Positions 41,708-51,790 of a stretch of DNA of 64,000 nt are shown here, one piece after another; position 1 is the first letter of the stretch; every line of letters starts with the position of its first letter. Origin of the DNA: Phorcus lineatus (lineage: Eukaryota > Mollusca > Gastropoda > Trochida > Trochidae); the NCBI GenBank assembly GCA_921293015.1, contig OV121081.1:6448001-6512000 (forward strand). Reading direction: 5' to 3'. The notes beneath the pieces are model-generated. The model saw only the letters and a program-made list of their open reading frames with translations. It made no database searches and was not told the origin of the DNA. A program made the translations under genes and the position numbers.

Positions 41708-42188
41708 AGTTTTTCACCAGAAATTTTGACTGAGAATGAAGAGGACCACATTGCAGTAAAAGTAATTGTATGATATGATAGAATCATAATTTTTCAATTT
41801 AAGAACGTAATTTCATTAAGATATCGTTTCGGATATTTTTGATAATTGTAGTTGTACAAATTGGTAATTTTGAGATCAAAAGGTGAATATGTTCAGAAAG
41901 TCAATACTTTTTATTTTAATGTGTATTATTCCGTTATTCCTATTCCACTGATCAAACTTTATTATGGATCTCTTGATCAAAAGTCACTAGTTACAGCCGT
42001 ATGGACCTAAAAAAATCTCATTTTTTGGAAAATGACCCATTCGTAAAAAGAGACTCAATGGGGCAGTTTTAACCGTAACAATGACTATAAAGCAAAAAGA
42101 AATATAATTTCTTTCGTTTGAGGTACGAATTACAATGAAATTATTTTCTCCTGGCGTAGGAAAGTACTATATGGTCAGGTGAGGATGT

Positions 42189-42253
42189 CCACCAGAGGGC
42201 GTTGTTATGAGTATATATATGTAAAGGCGCGAATTGTAAGCGCATTCTCAGTT
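42189..42253 (+). promoter_or_regulatory. Promoter of the DIRS-like element
   Basis: TATATATA at 42212-42219 lies about 30 bases before an initiator-like TCAGTT (42248-42253). The gag ATG follows at 42286. Just upstream is CCACCAGAGGGCG (42189-42201), which fits the CTCF core consensus. Visible: motif sequences and spacing. Inferred: use as a Pol II start. Confidence 0.6.
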
Positions 42254-42285
42254 GCGGTGCGCTCGAGTCAGGTTTTGAATTTAAT

Positions 42286-42993
42286 ATGGATCAGAATATA
42301 CCTATTTCCGAGAAGTTGGACGAAATTTGTTCGCAGTTAACTCAATCTAAAGCTGAAATTGTAAAATCTGTGGAGAGTCGGTTGGAGTCCTTTCGTAGCG
42401 AATTTCTTAAGACATCCAAAGAGCTGACGAAGTTGAAAGCGGCGAAAGATATAGTGTGGAAAAAAAAAGAAGGTAATAAAATCCAGTTCAACTTTAATTC
42501 TGATACTTTGGACAGTTTGGAGCAAATAAAGTTTGCTCTTGAATACAAGAAGTTTGAATACGCCACGGAGATTGTGGATGCAGAGGTAGAACGTCTCAAA
42601 CAGCGGAACAAGTTGATACGGATTGCTGACACTTCTGAAGGTGGATGGGAAACTGTAAAAAATTATGTTTCTCGGGATCTGGCAGAAGACTCCGACGATG
42701 ACAAGCGCATTTCTAGGGCGGAAAATAAAGCAGTCCGGAAATTCAAGGCCAAAAATGCGCGTTTCACACGGAGTCCATACTGCAGGGGTCGAGGAATCCG
42801 TGCTGCTTCTGCTACTGTCACTTCTTCTGAGTCTGTGCCTAGCGTCAATCAGCCCTTTCGCAGGAGTTCTTCCGCCGGAGCCTGTTTCTCGTGCGGAAGT
42901 TTGACACACTGGCGACGTCACTGTCCCTATACCTGCGGCCAACAGCAATCAGCTACACCAGGACGCACAGCAGGAGCTGGAGGACAGTACTAG
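42286..42993 (+). CDS. gag: Gag-like nucleocapsid protein of the DIRS-like element
   Basis: 235 residues. The N-terminal half is charged and helical-looking (repeated Lys/Glu heptad-like stretches), as in capsid-like parts of DIRS gag proteins. A Ser/Arg-rich linker leads to one CCHC zinc knuckle, C200-x2-C203-x4-H208-x4-C213 (CFSCGSLTHWRRHC), which binds nucleic acid. The ATG lies 36 bases after the predicted initiator. The pol frame is open from 42905 and so overlaps the gag end one frame over. The gag frame is intact. Confidence 0.85.
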   Translation: MDQNIPISEKLDEICSQLTQSKAEIVKSVESRLESFRSEFLKTSKELTKLKAAKDIVWKKKEGNKIQFNFNSDTLDSLEQIKFALEYKKFEYATEIVDAEVERLKQRNKLIRIADTSEGGWETVKNYVSRDLAEDSDDDKRISRAENKAVRKFKAKNARFTRSPYCRGRGIRAASATVTSSESVPSVNQPFRRSSSAGACFSCGSLTHWRRHCPYTCGQQQSATPGRTAGAGGQY

Positions 42994-44980
42994 TGAACAT
43001 GCCAAAGTTAAGTATGAAATTAGTGATGATGATGATGTTGTTTTGACTCATGATTATTTTGAATACGAGCAGGGACATGCAGAGATAATCGTGAAGGGTA
43101 GATTGAAAAGCAATATCAACTTTTGGCGTAGTATAGGTTGTTCTAATTTTGTGCTTGACATTTTAGAAAATGGCTACAGAATTCCTTTCTATTCCACTCC
43201 ACCTATCATGGAATTTAACAACAATAAATCAGCGATGACATATAAAGACTTTGTTGCAGAGGCTATTGCTGATTTGGTACGAAAAGGTTTGGTAGTTGAA
43301 TTGTCTTACAAACCTACAATAGTAAACCCCCTTTCGGTTTCTGTTCAATCCTCAGGCAAAAAGAGACTGATCTTGGATTTATCAGTGGTGAACACACATG
43401 TATGGAAGGAATCCGTGAAGTATGAAGACTGGAGGACAGCTTTGCTGTATATTCATAAAAAGGATTGGGTCGTAAAGTTTGATATCCACTCTGCCTATCA
43501 CCATTTAGATATATTTGATGGACATACTCAGTTTCTTGGATTTTCATGGGTAAACGGAGGGGTTAGGAAGTTTTATAAGTTCCTTGTTTTACCGTTTGGG
43601 TTAACGTCTGCGCCATATGTATTTACAAAAGTAACTCGGCAGTTGGTGAAGCATTGGAGAGGTAAAGGCTATAATGTTGTTACCTTTTTAGATGACGGTC
43701 TTTTTGCCTGTGACTCTTATGAGAGTACTACTGAGATTGCAAATGTTGTAAAACAGGATATCATTTCTTCAGGTTTCGTACCCAAAGTAGAAAAGTCGTT
43801 GTGGGAACCGTGTCAAAGCTTGGAATGGTTGGGGCTTATTATCAATACAAGGTCAATGATTTTGTCCATACCTCAAAGGAAAGTTGACAAGCTTATGCAG
43901 TGTGTTGAAGAATTGTTGTTGTATAACGGGACTGTACCCGCTAGGAAAGTTGCCTCTGTAGTAGGTCAGATTATAAGCATGAGTATCGTGCTCGGATCTG
44001 TAGCTCAGCTTATGACGAGGTCATTGTCTCTACAAACTGTCGATATTGGTTCCTGGAATGACAATGTACGCCTCTCAGATCTTAGTATTCAACAGCTTCA
44101 GTTTTGGATGGGCAATATAACCTACTACACTGAGAAGCGTTTGATTGAGCAGAATACCGTTACACGGATTGTATATAGTGATGCAAGTAATGTCGGGTAC
44201 GGGGGGTACTGTGTTCAATATGGCGATGTACAATCACATGGTCAGTGGTCATCAGCTGAGGCTAAAGAAAGTTCTACCTACAGAGAGTTAAAAGCCGTGT
44301 TCATGGTTATGCAGAGTATTTTGTCCAAGTTGAAATCACAACGAGTTAAGTGGTTTACAGACTATAAGAATGTTGACACTATTGTATCTAAAGGATCAAT
44401 GAAGAAGCATTTGCAGAATATTGCTTTGAAGATATTCCATGTGTGCATTGAAAACCAGATTCATTTAGAGATACAGTGGTTACTTCGTTCTGAAAGCGAA
44501 AGAGCAGATTACCTCAGTAAAATCATAGACTCTGACGATTGGGGAATTGCCGATGTTGTGTTCCAACATATGAATTCTATTTGGGGTCCATATGATGTAG
44601 ACATGTTTGCTTCATATTACAATAACAAGGTCGCCCGGTTTTACTCAAGGTTTTGGAACCCGGGTTCGCGAGGAGTGGATGCATTTACTATGAACTGGAA
44701 TGAAGGAAATTGTTGGATAGTGCCTCCAGTATATTTAGTGGCTAGGGTGATGCAACATTTGTCTAGAAGTCATTGTAAAGCAACTTTAGTAGTACCTCAA
44801 TGGTATTCTGCAAGTTTCTGGCCCCTGTTGTGTCCCAGGGGTGCTTTAATAGCTCAGGTGAAGGATAGTATATACTTACCTACGCATAAAGAGGCGTATG
44901 TGCCGAGTAGACAAGGTAACGGCTTGTTTGGTATAAGCAATTTAAATTTCCAAATGGTGGCACTGAGTGTACAGTATTGA
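42905..44980 (+). CDS. pol: Reverse transcriptase, RNase H and Dam-like methyltransferase domain (pol)
   Basis: The frame is open from 42905. The first in-frame ATG is 43208, so expression may use a shift from gag (+1) or that ATG. Numbering residues from 43043, RT motif A is FDIHSAYHH (D147), motif B LPFGLTSAP (183-191), and motif C FLDD (D217, D218). RNase H follows with D380 (YSDAS), E415 (YRELKA), D440 (FTDYKN) and D489 (RADYLS). After it comes the WGPYDVDMFAS...FWNPGS and CWIVPPVYLVARV region (513-570) that in DIRS-type elements is a Dam-like N6-adenine methyltransferase-related domain. All polymerase and RNase H catalytic residues look intact. The stop at 44978-44980 slightly overlaps the recombinase frame. 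Confidence 0.92.
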   Translation, partial: HTGDVTVPIPAANSNQLHQDAQQELEDSTSEHAKVKYEISDDDDVVLTHDYFEYEQGHAEIIVKGRLKSNINFWRSIGCSNFVLDILENGYRIPFYSTPPIMEFNNNKSAMTYKDFVAEAIADLVRKGLVVELSYKPTIVNPLSVSVQSSGKKRLILDLSVVNTHVWKESVKYEDWRTALLYIHKKDWVVKFDIHSAYHHLDIFDGHTQFLGFSWVNGGVRKFYKFLVLPFGLTSAPYVFTKVTRQLVKHWRGKGYNVVTFLDDGLFACDSYESTTEIANVVKQDIISSGFVPKVEKSLWEPCQSLEWLGLIINTRSMILSIPQRKVDKLMQCVEELLLYNGTVPARKVASVVGQIISMSIVLGSVAQLMTRSLSLQTVDIGSWNDNVRLSDLSIQQLQFWMGNITYYTEKRLIEQNTVTRIVYSDASNVGYGGYCVQYGDVQSHGQWSSAEAKESSTYRELKAVFMVMQSILSKLKSQRVKWFTDYKNVDTIVSKGSMKKHLQNIALKIFHVCIENQIHLEIQWLLRSESERADYLSKIIDSDDWGIADVVFQHMNSIWGPYDVDMFASYYNNKVARFYSRFWNPGSRGVDAFTMNWNEGNCWIVPPVYLVARVMQHLSRSHCKATLVVPQWYSASFWPLLCPRGALIAQVKDSIYLPTHKEAYVPSRQGNGLFGISNLNFQMVALSVQY

Positions 44981-45651
44981 ATTTTGTGTTACACATGTAT
45001 TTTTGCACGTGTTTGCCGAGGAGTTAGTGACGCTGCCGCCGAGCGTGAGACAGCTAGCTGGAGACGTGCCGGATCTTTTGTCTCATGCAAGAGCGTCTTC
45101 TACGTGCAAAAAGTATGAGTATGGTTTCCGTGCATGGAAAAGGTGGGCTATTACTAACGGTATGTCAACGGTGTTACCGTTAAGTCCCTTACATAGTGCT
45201 GTATACCTGCTTTCCGTAATACAGGGATCAGAGTCCTTATCTCCTGTACAGAATGCTTTTTATAGTATTAGACATTTTTATAACATAGTTGGTTTATTAT
45301 CTCCAACTGATAATGCATTAGTTGCTAATGTGCTAGAGGCTGCTAAGCGTAAATTAGCCAAACCGGTTAGAAAAAAGGAGCCCATCACTTTAGAAGTGCT
45401 TAAAAAGATGTTTGAGGATAAAATGCACGAACCAAATGTATATAATTTGAGAACTGTATCTATGTCTTCTTGCTTTTGCTGGTTTTCTGCGTTCTTCTGA
45501 GTTATTGAACGTGAATATTGGCGATCTCATCTTCTATGATGCGTACATGACAGTTTTCATAGAAAGTTCGAAAACAGATGTGTATCGGGACGGAGCGTGG
45601 TTGGTTATTGGTAGAACTGACACAAAGATGTGTCCTGTGAAGTGTATTTGA
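44967..45651 (+). pseudogene. Tyrosine recombinase of the DIRS-like element, truncated
   Basis: The N-terminal SAM-like core-binding domain is clear (LLSHARASSTCKKYEYGFRA; KRKLAKPVRKKEPITLEVLK). After NLRTVS near 45455 the conserved catalytic block continues one frame over as LLAFAGFLRSSELLN, where the Arg at 45490-45492 is the first catalytic residue of the R-H-R-Y set. That frame runs through KTDVYRDGAW to a stop at 45649-45651. The later His, Arg and nucleophilic Tyr are absent, so the protein is frameshifted and lacks its C-terminal catalytic half. DIRS elements need this enzyme to integrate circular cDNA, so this copy cannot move by itself. Confidence 0.85.
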
Positions 45652-45690
45652 ATTTGAAACTATCTTCATTAAGCCAACATGATGACTCAT

Positions 45691-45930
45691 ATGATAATAC
45701 GTGTGAGTATTTGTATAATATGTGTGCTGGCGAGCTATGATAATATGTGTGGGTATTTGTATAATATGTGTGCTGGCGAGCAATGATAAAACGTGTGAAT
45801 ATTTGTATAATGTGTGTGCTGACGAGCCATGATAATACGTGCGAGTATTTGTGTGACAGTGCTGACGAGCCATGATAATACGTGTGAGTATTTGTGTGAT
45901 AGTGCGGACGAGCCATGATAATACGTAGGA
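45691..45930. repeat. Minisatellite, about five units of 43-46 bp
   Basis: Tandem units begin ATGATAATACGTGTGAGTAT and contain a GTGCTGGCGAGC-type segment. The first three are 46 bp, the later ones 43 bp. It follows directly after the truncated recombinase. Antisense frames translating to TYYH-rich peptides are artefacts of this repeat. Confidence 0.92.
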
Positions 45931-46000
45931 ATCTTATAACAGTGCCATTAACCGTGAATTACGTTAAGATGGTGACGTTAAACGATGTTGTGATGGGATG

Positions 46001-46033
46001 TGATGATGATGATGACGATGATGATGATGATGA
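46001..46033. repeat. (GAT)n microsatellite
   Basis: Eleven GAT-type triplets with one C interruption. Confidence 0.9.
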
Positions 46034-46535
46034 CTGTAATGTGTTGTACAGAATAAACAGAGTGCACCGCACATGATATTCCAAATATTGTTGTGTTGTT
46101 TGTAGTACTGAGTGGAGTATAGGAGAAGTATATGATTAGTGAATCAAAGTTAAAAAAGACCACCTTTATTCCAAAATCGTCTGGTTATGGCCATTTTCTA
46201 AAAATTATGGAAAATTCTTATCAAATTTCAAAACCCAATTATGTCCTTATTGTGAAGGATACATGATTTTTTAAAGTGTAAAAATGTACCTGTTAACAAA
46301 ATTTTTGTTCATGACAACTAACATCAGAATCCATCGCATACTTTTGACAAACGGACGATAGTTATTTTGGGTGAAAAAAATCAGTACCATTTGATCTTAA
46401 GTTCTCAAAATGTCATCATGTATGATGATTTTAAAGATACTAAGTCACAAAAACTTTAGTTTCTATGTCAAGGGGATCCATTTAGTCATATTGTCGTATT
46501 TTTCTCCACAGATGCATTTTGCGATTTTGAAAATA

Positions 46536-46577
46536 GGGGGGTGCTTAACTTTGTTCTCTATTTATATATTGTTCCCA
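46536..46577. repeat. Right inverted-repeat end of the DIRS-like element
   Basis: GGGGGGTGCTTAACTTTG followed by TTATATATT. Its reverse complement matches the left end core exactly, with partial similarity continuing inward. Confidence 0.6.
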
Positions 46578-46579
46578 AA

Positions 46580-47560
46580 AGAACATGACAAATGATAACC
46601 GTTGTTGCAATGTGTATGGTCAAACTACCTTTATGTGTCGAAATACAACTTACATTTCACTTAATCAAGATATTGATATTGCCTCATATATTAATAAAGA
46701 GTATTGTTAAATCCGTTTCGAACTTGGAAATAGTTTAGTACTATAGTTATAGGTACAGCTTACTTATTTAACACATCAATCATTTCACATCGCCTATACA
46801 TGTAGCTTTTTCGCAATTTGGCTACTTGAATTGATTGCCCCTCCAAATTTGTCCAATGGTAAGCGAGAAACTGTATCCGGAGATGTATTTTAATAATTGT
46901 TAAGGTATAACACTACTCTTACTCCCAGTGATAAAATCACACAACGCATCTCCCTAGAAATATGACAATTAAAAGATATAAAAATGTAACTGTTTGTCAT
47001 TCATATAATTGACATGCCTTCAGTAAGTACACATAGCCCCAAAAACTACAACCCATTATACACTATGGTATATGTTCCTCCTCAAAGGCTCTGTTGTATA
47101 ATTTTCTTTAAAGGGCAAATATATAAGTACTAGTTGACATTGCAAGAATCAAACTCATCTCGGGGTTTAATGCATTAACGGCGCACAAAGTTTCAATAAT
47201 ATAGCTACCCTAAATCTCCAACCCTGATGCTTGAGTAGCCAAAGGTCTAGGAGGGAACATTCCAATCTACATAAATTGCATCTTTCTGCTCCGAGGTTCA
47301 GGATCCTGTACATGAACATTCATCGTTTGATGTAAATCCTGAAGTGGAGGACAATTGGTGAAATACCAAATCCCTTTGCGGATAGGATGTGAAATCAAAG
47401 GTCATTTTCCTTCACTATTGTGGAATATTATGCCGAGTTAAAGCAGTATCGTAATCACAATTTGCTTTAAATACAGCAATTGTTTATTGGTTACCTTTAG
47501 AGATATAACTAAGGTATGTATTATCAAATCATATGTCAAATTTGATGTTAAATTAGAATT
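46580..47560. other. Non-coding stretch
   Basis: No gene or repeat recognised downstream of the DIRS-like element. Confidence 0.5.
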
Positions 47561-47561
47561 C

Positions 47562-47735
47562 TACCATGACATTTTAAAATCCTTGTTTTTGATTGGTTTA
47601 TTTCATCGTCGAATCTACGTTCGAACACGATTTTTATACAGCAAATGACCGCGTTGGAATACCCAAGGCTCGATGAAAAGAAGAGACCTAACAGCACTGT
47701 GCGAAGTCTGACGCTCTACCGCTAAACAAGATGAA
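47562..47735 (-). repeat. Dispersed SINE-like repeat, copy 2
   Basis: Partner of 33510-33665. On the minus strand it starts TGTTTAGCGGTAGAGCGTC then AGACTTCGCA, which resembles the D-arm and anticodon side of a tRNA (A box). It continues through CTCTTCTTTTCATCGAGCC to a GTTCGAAC. This points to a tRNA-derived SINE family different from the others here. Confidence 0.6.
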
Positions 47736-47799
47736 AACGAATGGTGTTATTTTTACGTTTTATATGATTTACTATGTTTCGGGGTTCAGAATTTGTCAA

Positions 47800-47850
47800 C
47801 GGGGGTCGGGGGTGGAGGGTGGAGGGGGGGGGGGGGGGTTTGGAGGGTGC
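47800..47850. repeat. G-rich tract with G15 run
   Basis: GGGGGTCGGGGGTGGAGGGT followed by an uninterrupted run of 15 G (47824-47838). Several G-runs of three or more in a row could form a G-quadruplex. Confidence 0.88.
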
Positions 47851-48041
47851 TATTGGGCTATTGTTACGTTATATATGATTTACTATAATTGATAATTGAT
47901 TTTCAAAGGGGGGGGACTTCTTCAAGCTTATATAAACAGTCTATTACTCAATCATATGATTTGTTTGCATTAATGGGGAAAACGTTTGATTTCAAGCCGC
48001 GATGATCAGACTTGGCAACGATGGTTTTCATTCTAACACAG

Positions 48042-48345
48042 TGACGTCATAGGCTTGTGTAGTGTGACGTGACGTCACAAGACTGGTCACGTGATCAGCG
48101 AAATGAATTTAGTATCGGCCATTTTGTTGGAGGTGATTCAGTACTTTTTGGAAGTCAAATTGTCATGTTCTATGCCGACGTCATGAGTGTCACGACAAAA
48201 TCAATGCTATAACGTGTTAACTTGACAATTCTTAGATTTTTAACGTTTCCTACTCTATCTTTTCACTTCAATATTAGTTTAGGTGTTACCCATTATACCA
48301 ATCTCAAATGGAAATGCCTATGACCGCGTCACGCCACGTCACAAA
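48042..48345. promoter_or_regulatory. CRE/E-box cluster, candidate promoter or enhancer
   Basis: Full CRE palindromes TGACGTCA occur at 48042-48049 and 48070-48077, the second preceded by overlapping TGACGTGA. GACGTCAT (48177-48184) and two CGTCA half-sites around 48328-48342 follow. A palindromic E-box TCACGTGA is at 48087-48094 and GGCCATTTTG (YY1-like on the minus strand) at about 48117-48126. Such density within 300 bp is well above what AT-rich spacer would give by chance. No exon could be recognised beside it, so which gene it serves is unknown. Confidence 0.5.
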
Positions 48346-48349
48346 CCGC

Positions 48350-50375
48350 AGTTGAAAGGTTTGATGACTGATTTCATACAAGCTCTTAAGTCCTTCACAC
48401 TCTTCTGTGGCTTCCTCCTTGAAAGAACACGATGTGATTTTCTAAGTGATCATTATGCTCAGACACATAATGGGGGACAACACATCCTTATGGTCTGAAC
48501 TTTCCTGACTTTTAAACAAGTGCTTCCCAATGCTTCAATTGATCAGGGCATAAGGTCCCCTTGTTCTTGTTTGACAGAATAAGGGTTCATCATATTTGAA
48601 TACAACACAAGCTAGTGCAATGAAGGATTCAATGTATTCCTTGTACTCTTTGACTAATGATTGAATGTGTACGTGCAAAATTGGTACATATAAAACATTT
48701 GGAAATAGAGAGGTAAAGTGAACATAGCTTAGTCAGGTTAAAGATTTCAAAGAGTACTTTAATTTCAATTACTCCTTTAGAATAATTTGTTGATGTTCAC
48801 ACATTTGCACATTTATAGAAGAGATGTCCACATGTAAGTGTTCATATTTAAAAACTGATAATTGAAAATACCTTTGCTTTAGTGTTTTATGAAAAGTAGA
48901 TACTTTCACTTTTCTTCTCATCTTGACAGAATCTTACAAAATGGGCTCTAGTGTGTGGTCCATGTTATGGGTTGTATCTACTACAGAATCTTCACTTGAC
49001 ATTGTACCCGTACACACGTTTTCAGCATTTTAACGAATTTGTAGCAAAGGTTAAAAGGAGATGGATGCCGGATGACCTCCCGACGCTTCGACATGATCCA
49101 TACATTTCAGATATGTAACTAAAACTATTAAGTTCTAAAGAGAATTTATTATTGTCATCCTTTTATGCATTTTACTTACACAGCTTGGCTTGCGAAACAC
49201 ATATGCAGACTTTTAGTAGAACATACACTGAAATGAAAGCATGTCTATTTAATTTGTCTTTTCAGCATGTGGGAATGTGGGATCAGAGAGTAATATTGCC
49301 ATCTTGATGCCACACACGGAATTGCATAAAAGCTCCAATTTATGGAGATTGAAATCTAATTAATACAGATTTGTTCCTTCTCGGCATAAGTAGAAATTGA
49401 AGTGAAAATGGAAATGGAATATTCTGGACAGTGGCTGTGTTATTTTGTCTCTTTGATGTCTGCAGCTCAATTGAGAATATTTGCAAGAAAAAAGAATTGT
49501 CGGACGAATGCTAGAAAGTAGCGTTTGACAACTGTATGTTGATTACGACCATTAGTTTTCTTTATTACTAGTTACCTAGAATTTTTACATAAGTTAATCT
49601 ACAAAGTGTACTTTTATCATTGAAAACTTAACTAACAACCAATGCAATACAAAATAAGAATAGAAACTCAACCAAAGTGGGAGGTTTCTTAATGACATAT
49701 ACACTAATTAATATATAGAGCTACTGAAGAGAGCAGATGTAAAAATGTGAAACAGTCATCATTTGCTAAAATGAACTTACATATTCAGAAAACTGATATC
49801 ACGTTTACAGGTTTTTAAATAAGTTGTGACGGTGGTACACTGGGGCTTTGTGCAGTATACAAACTGTGTATATACTCCATGAGTAATGGGGATTGTTATT
49901 TGTAGATTCGGGGGCTCTCTAGATTGTCCCATTGTTTTATGTTTTGTGTTATCTTCAATCCTAACTTAAGTCAATTTTCTTGACGGTTCTTGCCAATGAT
50001 TGAATTGTTATATATTAAATGTCTTATAATTACTGCTTACGAAATCTATGTTATTCAATTATTTGCAAATAAATGATACATAAAATGTTTTCAATGGAGA
50101 ACATCATGTAATACATAAGTTGCAATTAGTATCGTCATGTGGGTTTCCTTTTAAAAAGATTACTTCATTCGGTGGTACATTATTCGCAAATTGCAAAACG
50201 TTAATCATTTGTTCATGGTTTCTGTATGTACATATCTATTTATTTATGATAATTCCAACTGTATGTGTCTGTTCACATGGGGACAGTATATTGTTTTATT
50301 CGTATATGTACAAATGTATGTATAATATATAATGTATGAATAATAATAAGCATTCATAAAACAAACGTGATAGTC
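48350..50375. other. Non-coding stretch
   Basis: No gene recognised. Around 49265-49375 lies one copy of a short recurring motif (ATTTATGGAGATTGAAATCT preceded by an AAAGCT element), seen again in diverged form near 50930, 56530, 57680 and 60365. Confidence 0.45.
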
Positions 50376-50379
50376 AAGT

Positions 50380-51180
50380 TTGCTTCCGTAGACGTGGAGA
50401 CAAGTCCCATCCTAATGAGGTCTTTGTAAACAACACGATTTCCGGAATCGCAGCAAATCAGATTGGTGTCAAATTCTGTTTGCTCCATCAATGAGTATTT
50501 GCAAAGACCATTTCCTTTGAGACAGAATTGAATTTGAATTGAGATGAAGATATTGACCGTTTATGCATGAAGACGCTAGATGGGCGTAGACGGTTTACGT
50601 GTAGTTCGTCTAACTTGTACCTGAATGTTAATTCTTTGGGCTAAACTCTTCAAGGAACCTTAAATACTAGATACGAACATTCCTTAAATAACCCACGACT
50701 ATTCCATTTACAGATGCAAACCAAAAACAAATACTTATGTTTATATCTGATCAAGTGTAAATAAATTAAGACGTGATACATCAAGTATATGTGTGCATGA
50801 CAAGTCTAGCCTCTACTTCTGAAAGATATCCCTTAAACCCAATTTACAAACAATAAGGACCCAACGTCAATTAACCTCTTTTTATGCACTTTAAATCAAA
50901 CGTAAAATGTCTATATGCAGATTGTTTATACTGGGTACTAAAACCGGATTTTTTAGAGATTGGAAGAACCTTCCTGAATATTTGATTTCTCACACATCAG
51001 TGATGATGATTTAGGAAGTCTGTAGGGTTTCAATGGGTGAGCGCGTGATCCATCGATTAATTTGATTCGTGCAAGATCAAGTGGTATACGTCTTTGCAGA
51101 AGTACTGTAGTATTTCAGACAGATCTCATTGACCAGTCATCCTTCTAAATGACCTACAACTGTCTTTGAGGGGCGTTTGT
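50380..51180. repeat. Old dispersed duplication, copy 1
   Basis: Collinear with 59960-60610 over several blocks: AATCAAACGTAAAATGTC / AATCAAACGTGAAATGTC, ACTGGGTACTAAAACC / ACTGGGTACTGAAACG, CATCAGTGATGATGATTTAGG / CATCAGTGATGAAGATTTAGG and TTTGATTCGTGCAAGATCAA / TTTGATTCGTGTAAGATCAA. The order is kept and the divergence is considerable. No conserved protein frame was found, so this is probably a repeat family or segmental duplication. Confidence 0.75.
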
Positions 51181-51470
51181 GTTACAGTGCTTCCACATAA
51201 TGATTATTTTCTTTTTGCAATTAGTGAATTTATGAAAAACAGCGGAAAGGATTATAATTTATGTTCGTAAAAAATCCAATGGGATGATCTAAATTAATGA
51301 GATGATTTATACATTTTCACAATTAATCATTTGTTAAAAGTGTTTTGCTAACAATTTCAGTTATTTAGTTGATAACAATAATTGCAAAACGATGTTCATA
51401 TATTATATAGGCTACTTAAAGGTCAGTATCCTTTTGCATGGTAACACAATAGGTGACATAGAAAATATAT
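51181..51470. other. Short spacer
   Basis: Nothing recognised. Confidence 0.5.
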
Positions 51471-51477
51471 CTCTATC

Positions 51478-51790
51478 TTATTTTGCGAGATACCTTTCAA
51501 TAATTGATTGGAGAACAACAATGTTATCAAAGATATACTCTTCTTGCCGAAAACCAGCTTGTGACTCAACAATTTTACCGTAGACATCACGCCAATATCT
51601 CAACCTGTTATTGATAATAAAAGTGTATAGTTTACTCATAACACGCAGTAGAGAGACACCCCTATAAATAGATGGGGAAAGGATACTACAATCTTTATGT
51701 TGAGGAACAATAATACCCAAAGACCATTCTTCAGGGAGATATGCATTATCAAACATTATATTTAAGTAAACTGCAAGATATTGTATTTAC
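51478..51790 (-). pseudogene. LINE reverse transcriptase fragment (inverted 5' piece)
   Basis: The minus-strand frame matches the start of a non-LTR reverse transcriptase: YLAVYLNIMFDNAYLPEEW, then IIVPQHKD, YRGVSLLRVMSKLYTFIINN, and QAGFRQEEYIFDNIVVLQSI. These are the fingers-region motifs preceding catalytic motif A. The piece ends at IIERYLAK, just where the plus-strand piece from about 52350 takes up the protein. Confidence 0.85.

Larger units (their letters stand above)
41672..46577 (+). mobile_element. DIRS-like tyrosine-recombinase retroelement with candidate inverted termini
   Basis: Gag, RT/RNase H/methyltransferase-like and tyrosine recombinase frames lie in that order on the plus strand. 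About 600 bp before gag and 900 bp after the recombinase lie inverted matches: AAAGTTAAGCACCCCCC (41689-41706) and its reverse complement (46536-46553), both with ATATATA outside. Further in, at similar distances, weaker inverted matches occur (ATTTTGAGATCAAAAGGT near 41876; its diverged complement near 46395-46420). Inverted terminal repeats and a length near 4.9 kb fit the DIRS group proper; PAT and Ngaro elements have split direct repeats. Limits are inferred. The recombinase is truncated, so this copy is not autonomous. Confidence 0.7.

Noticed and set aside
42337..42948. 203-codon frame antisense to gag
   Set aside because: Shadow of the gag coding strand; no domain, and the sense frame has a zinc knuckle and the right context.
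45502..45916. Antisense HTYYH-rich frames
   Set aside because: Translation of the minisatellite in two frames; no known protein.
45691..45930. CRISPR-like array of regular repeats
   Set aside because: Units are contiguous with no unique spacers, and the DNA is eukaryotic; it is a minisatellite.
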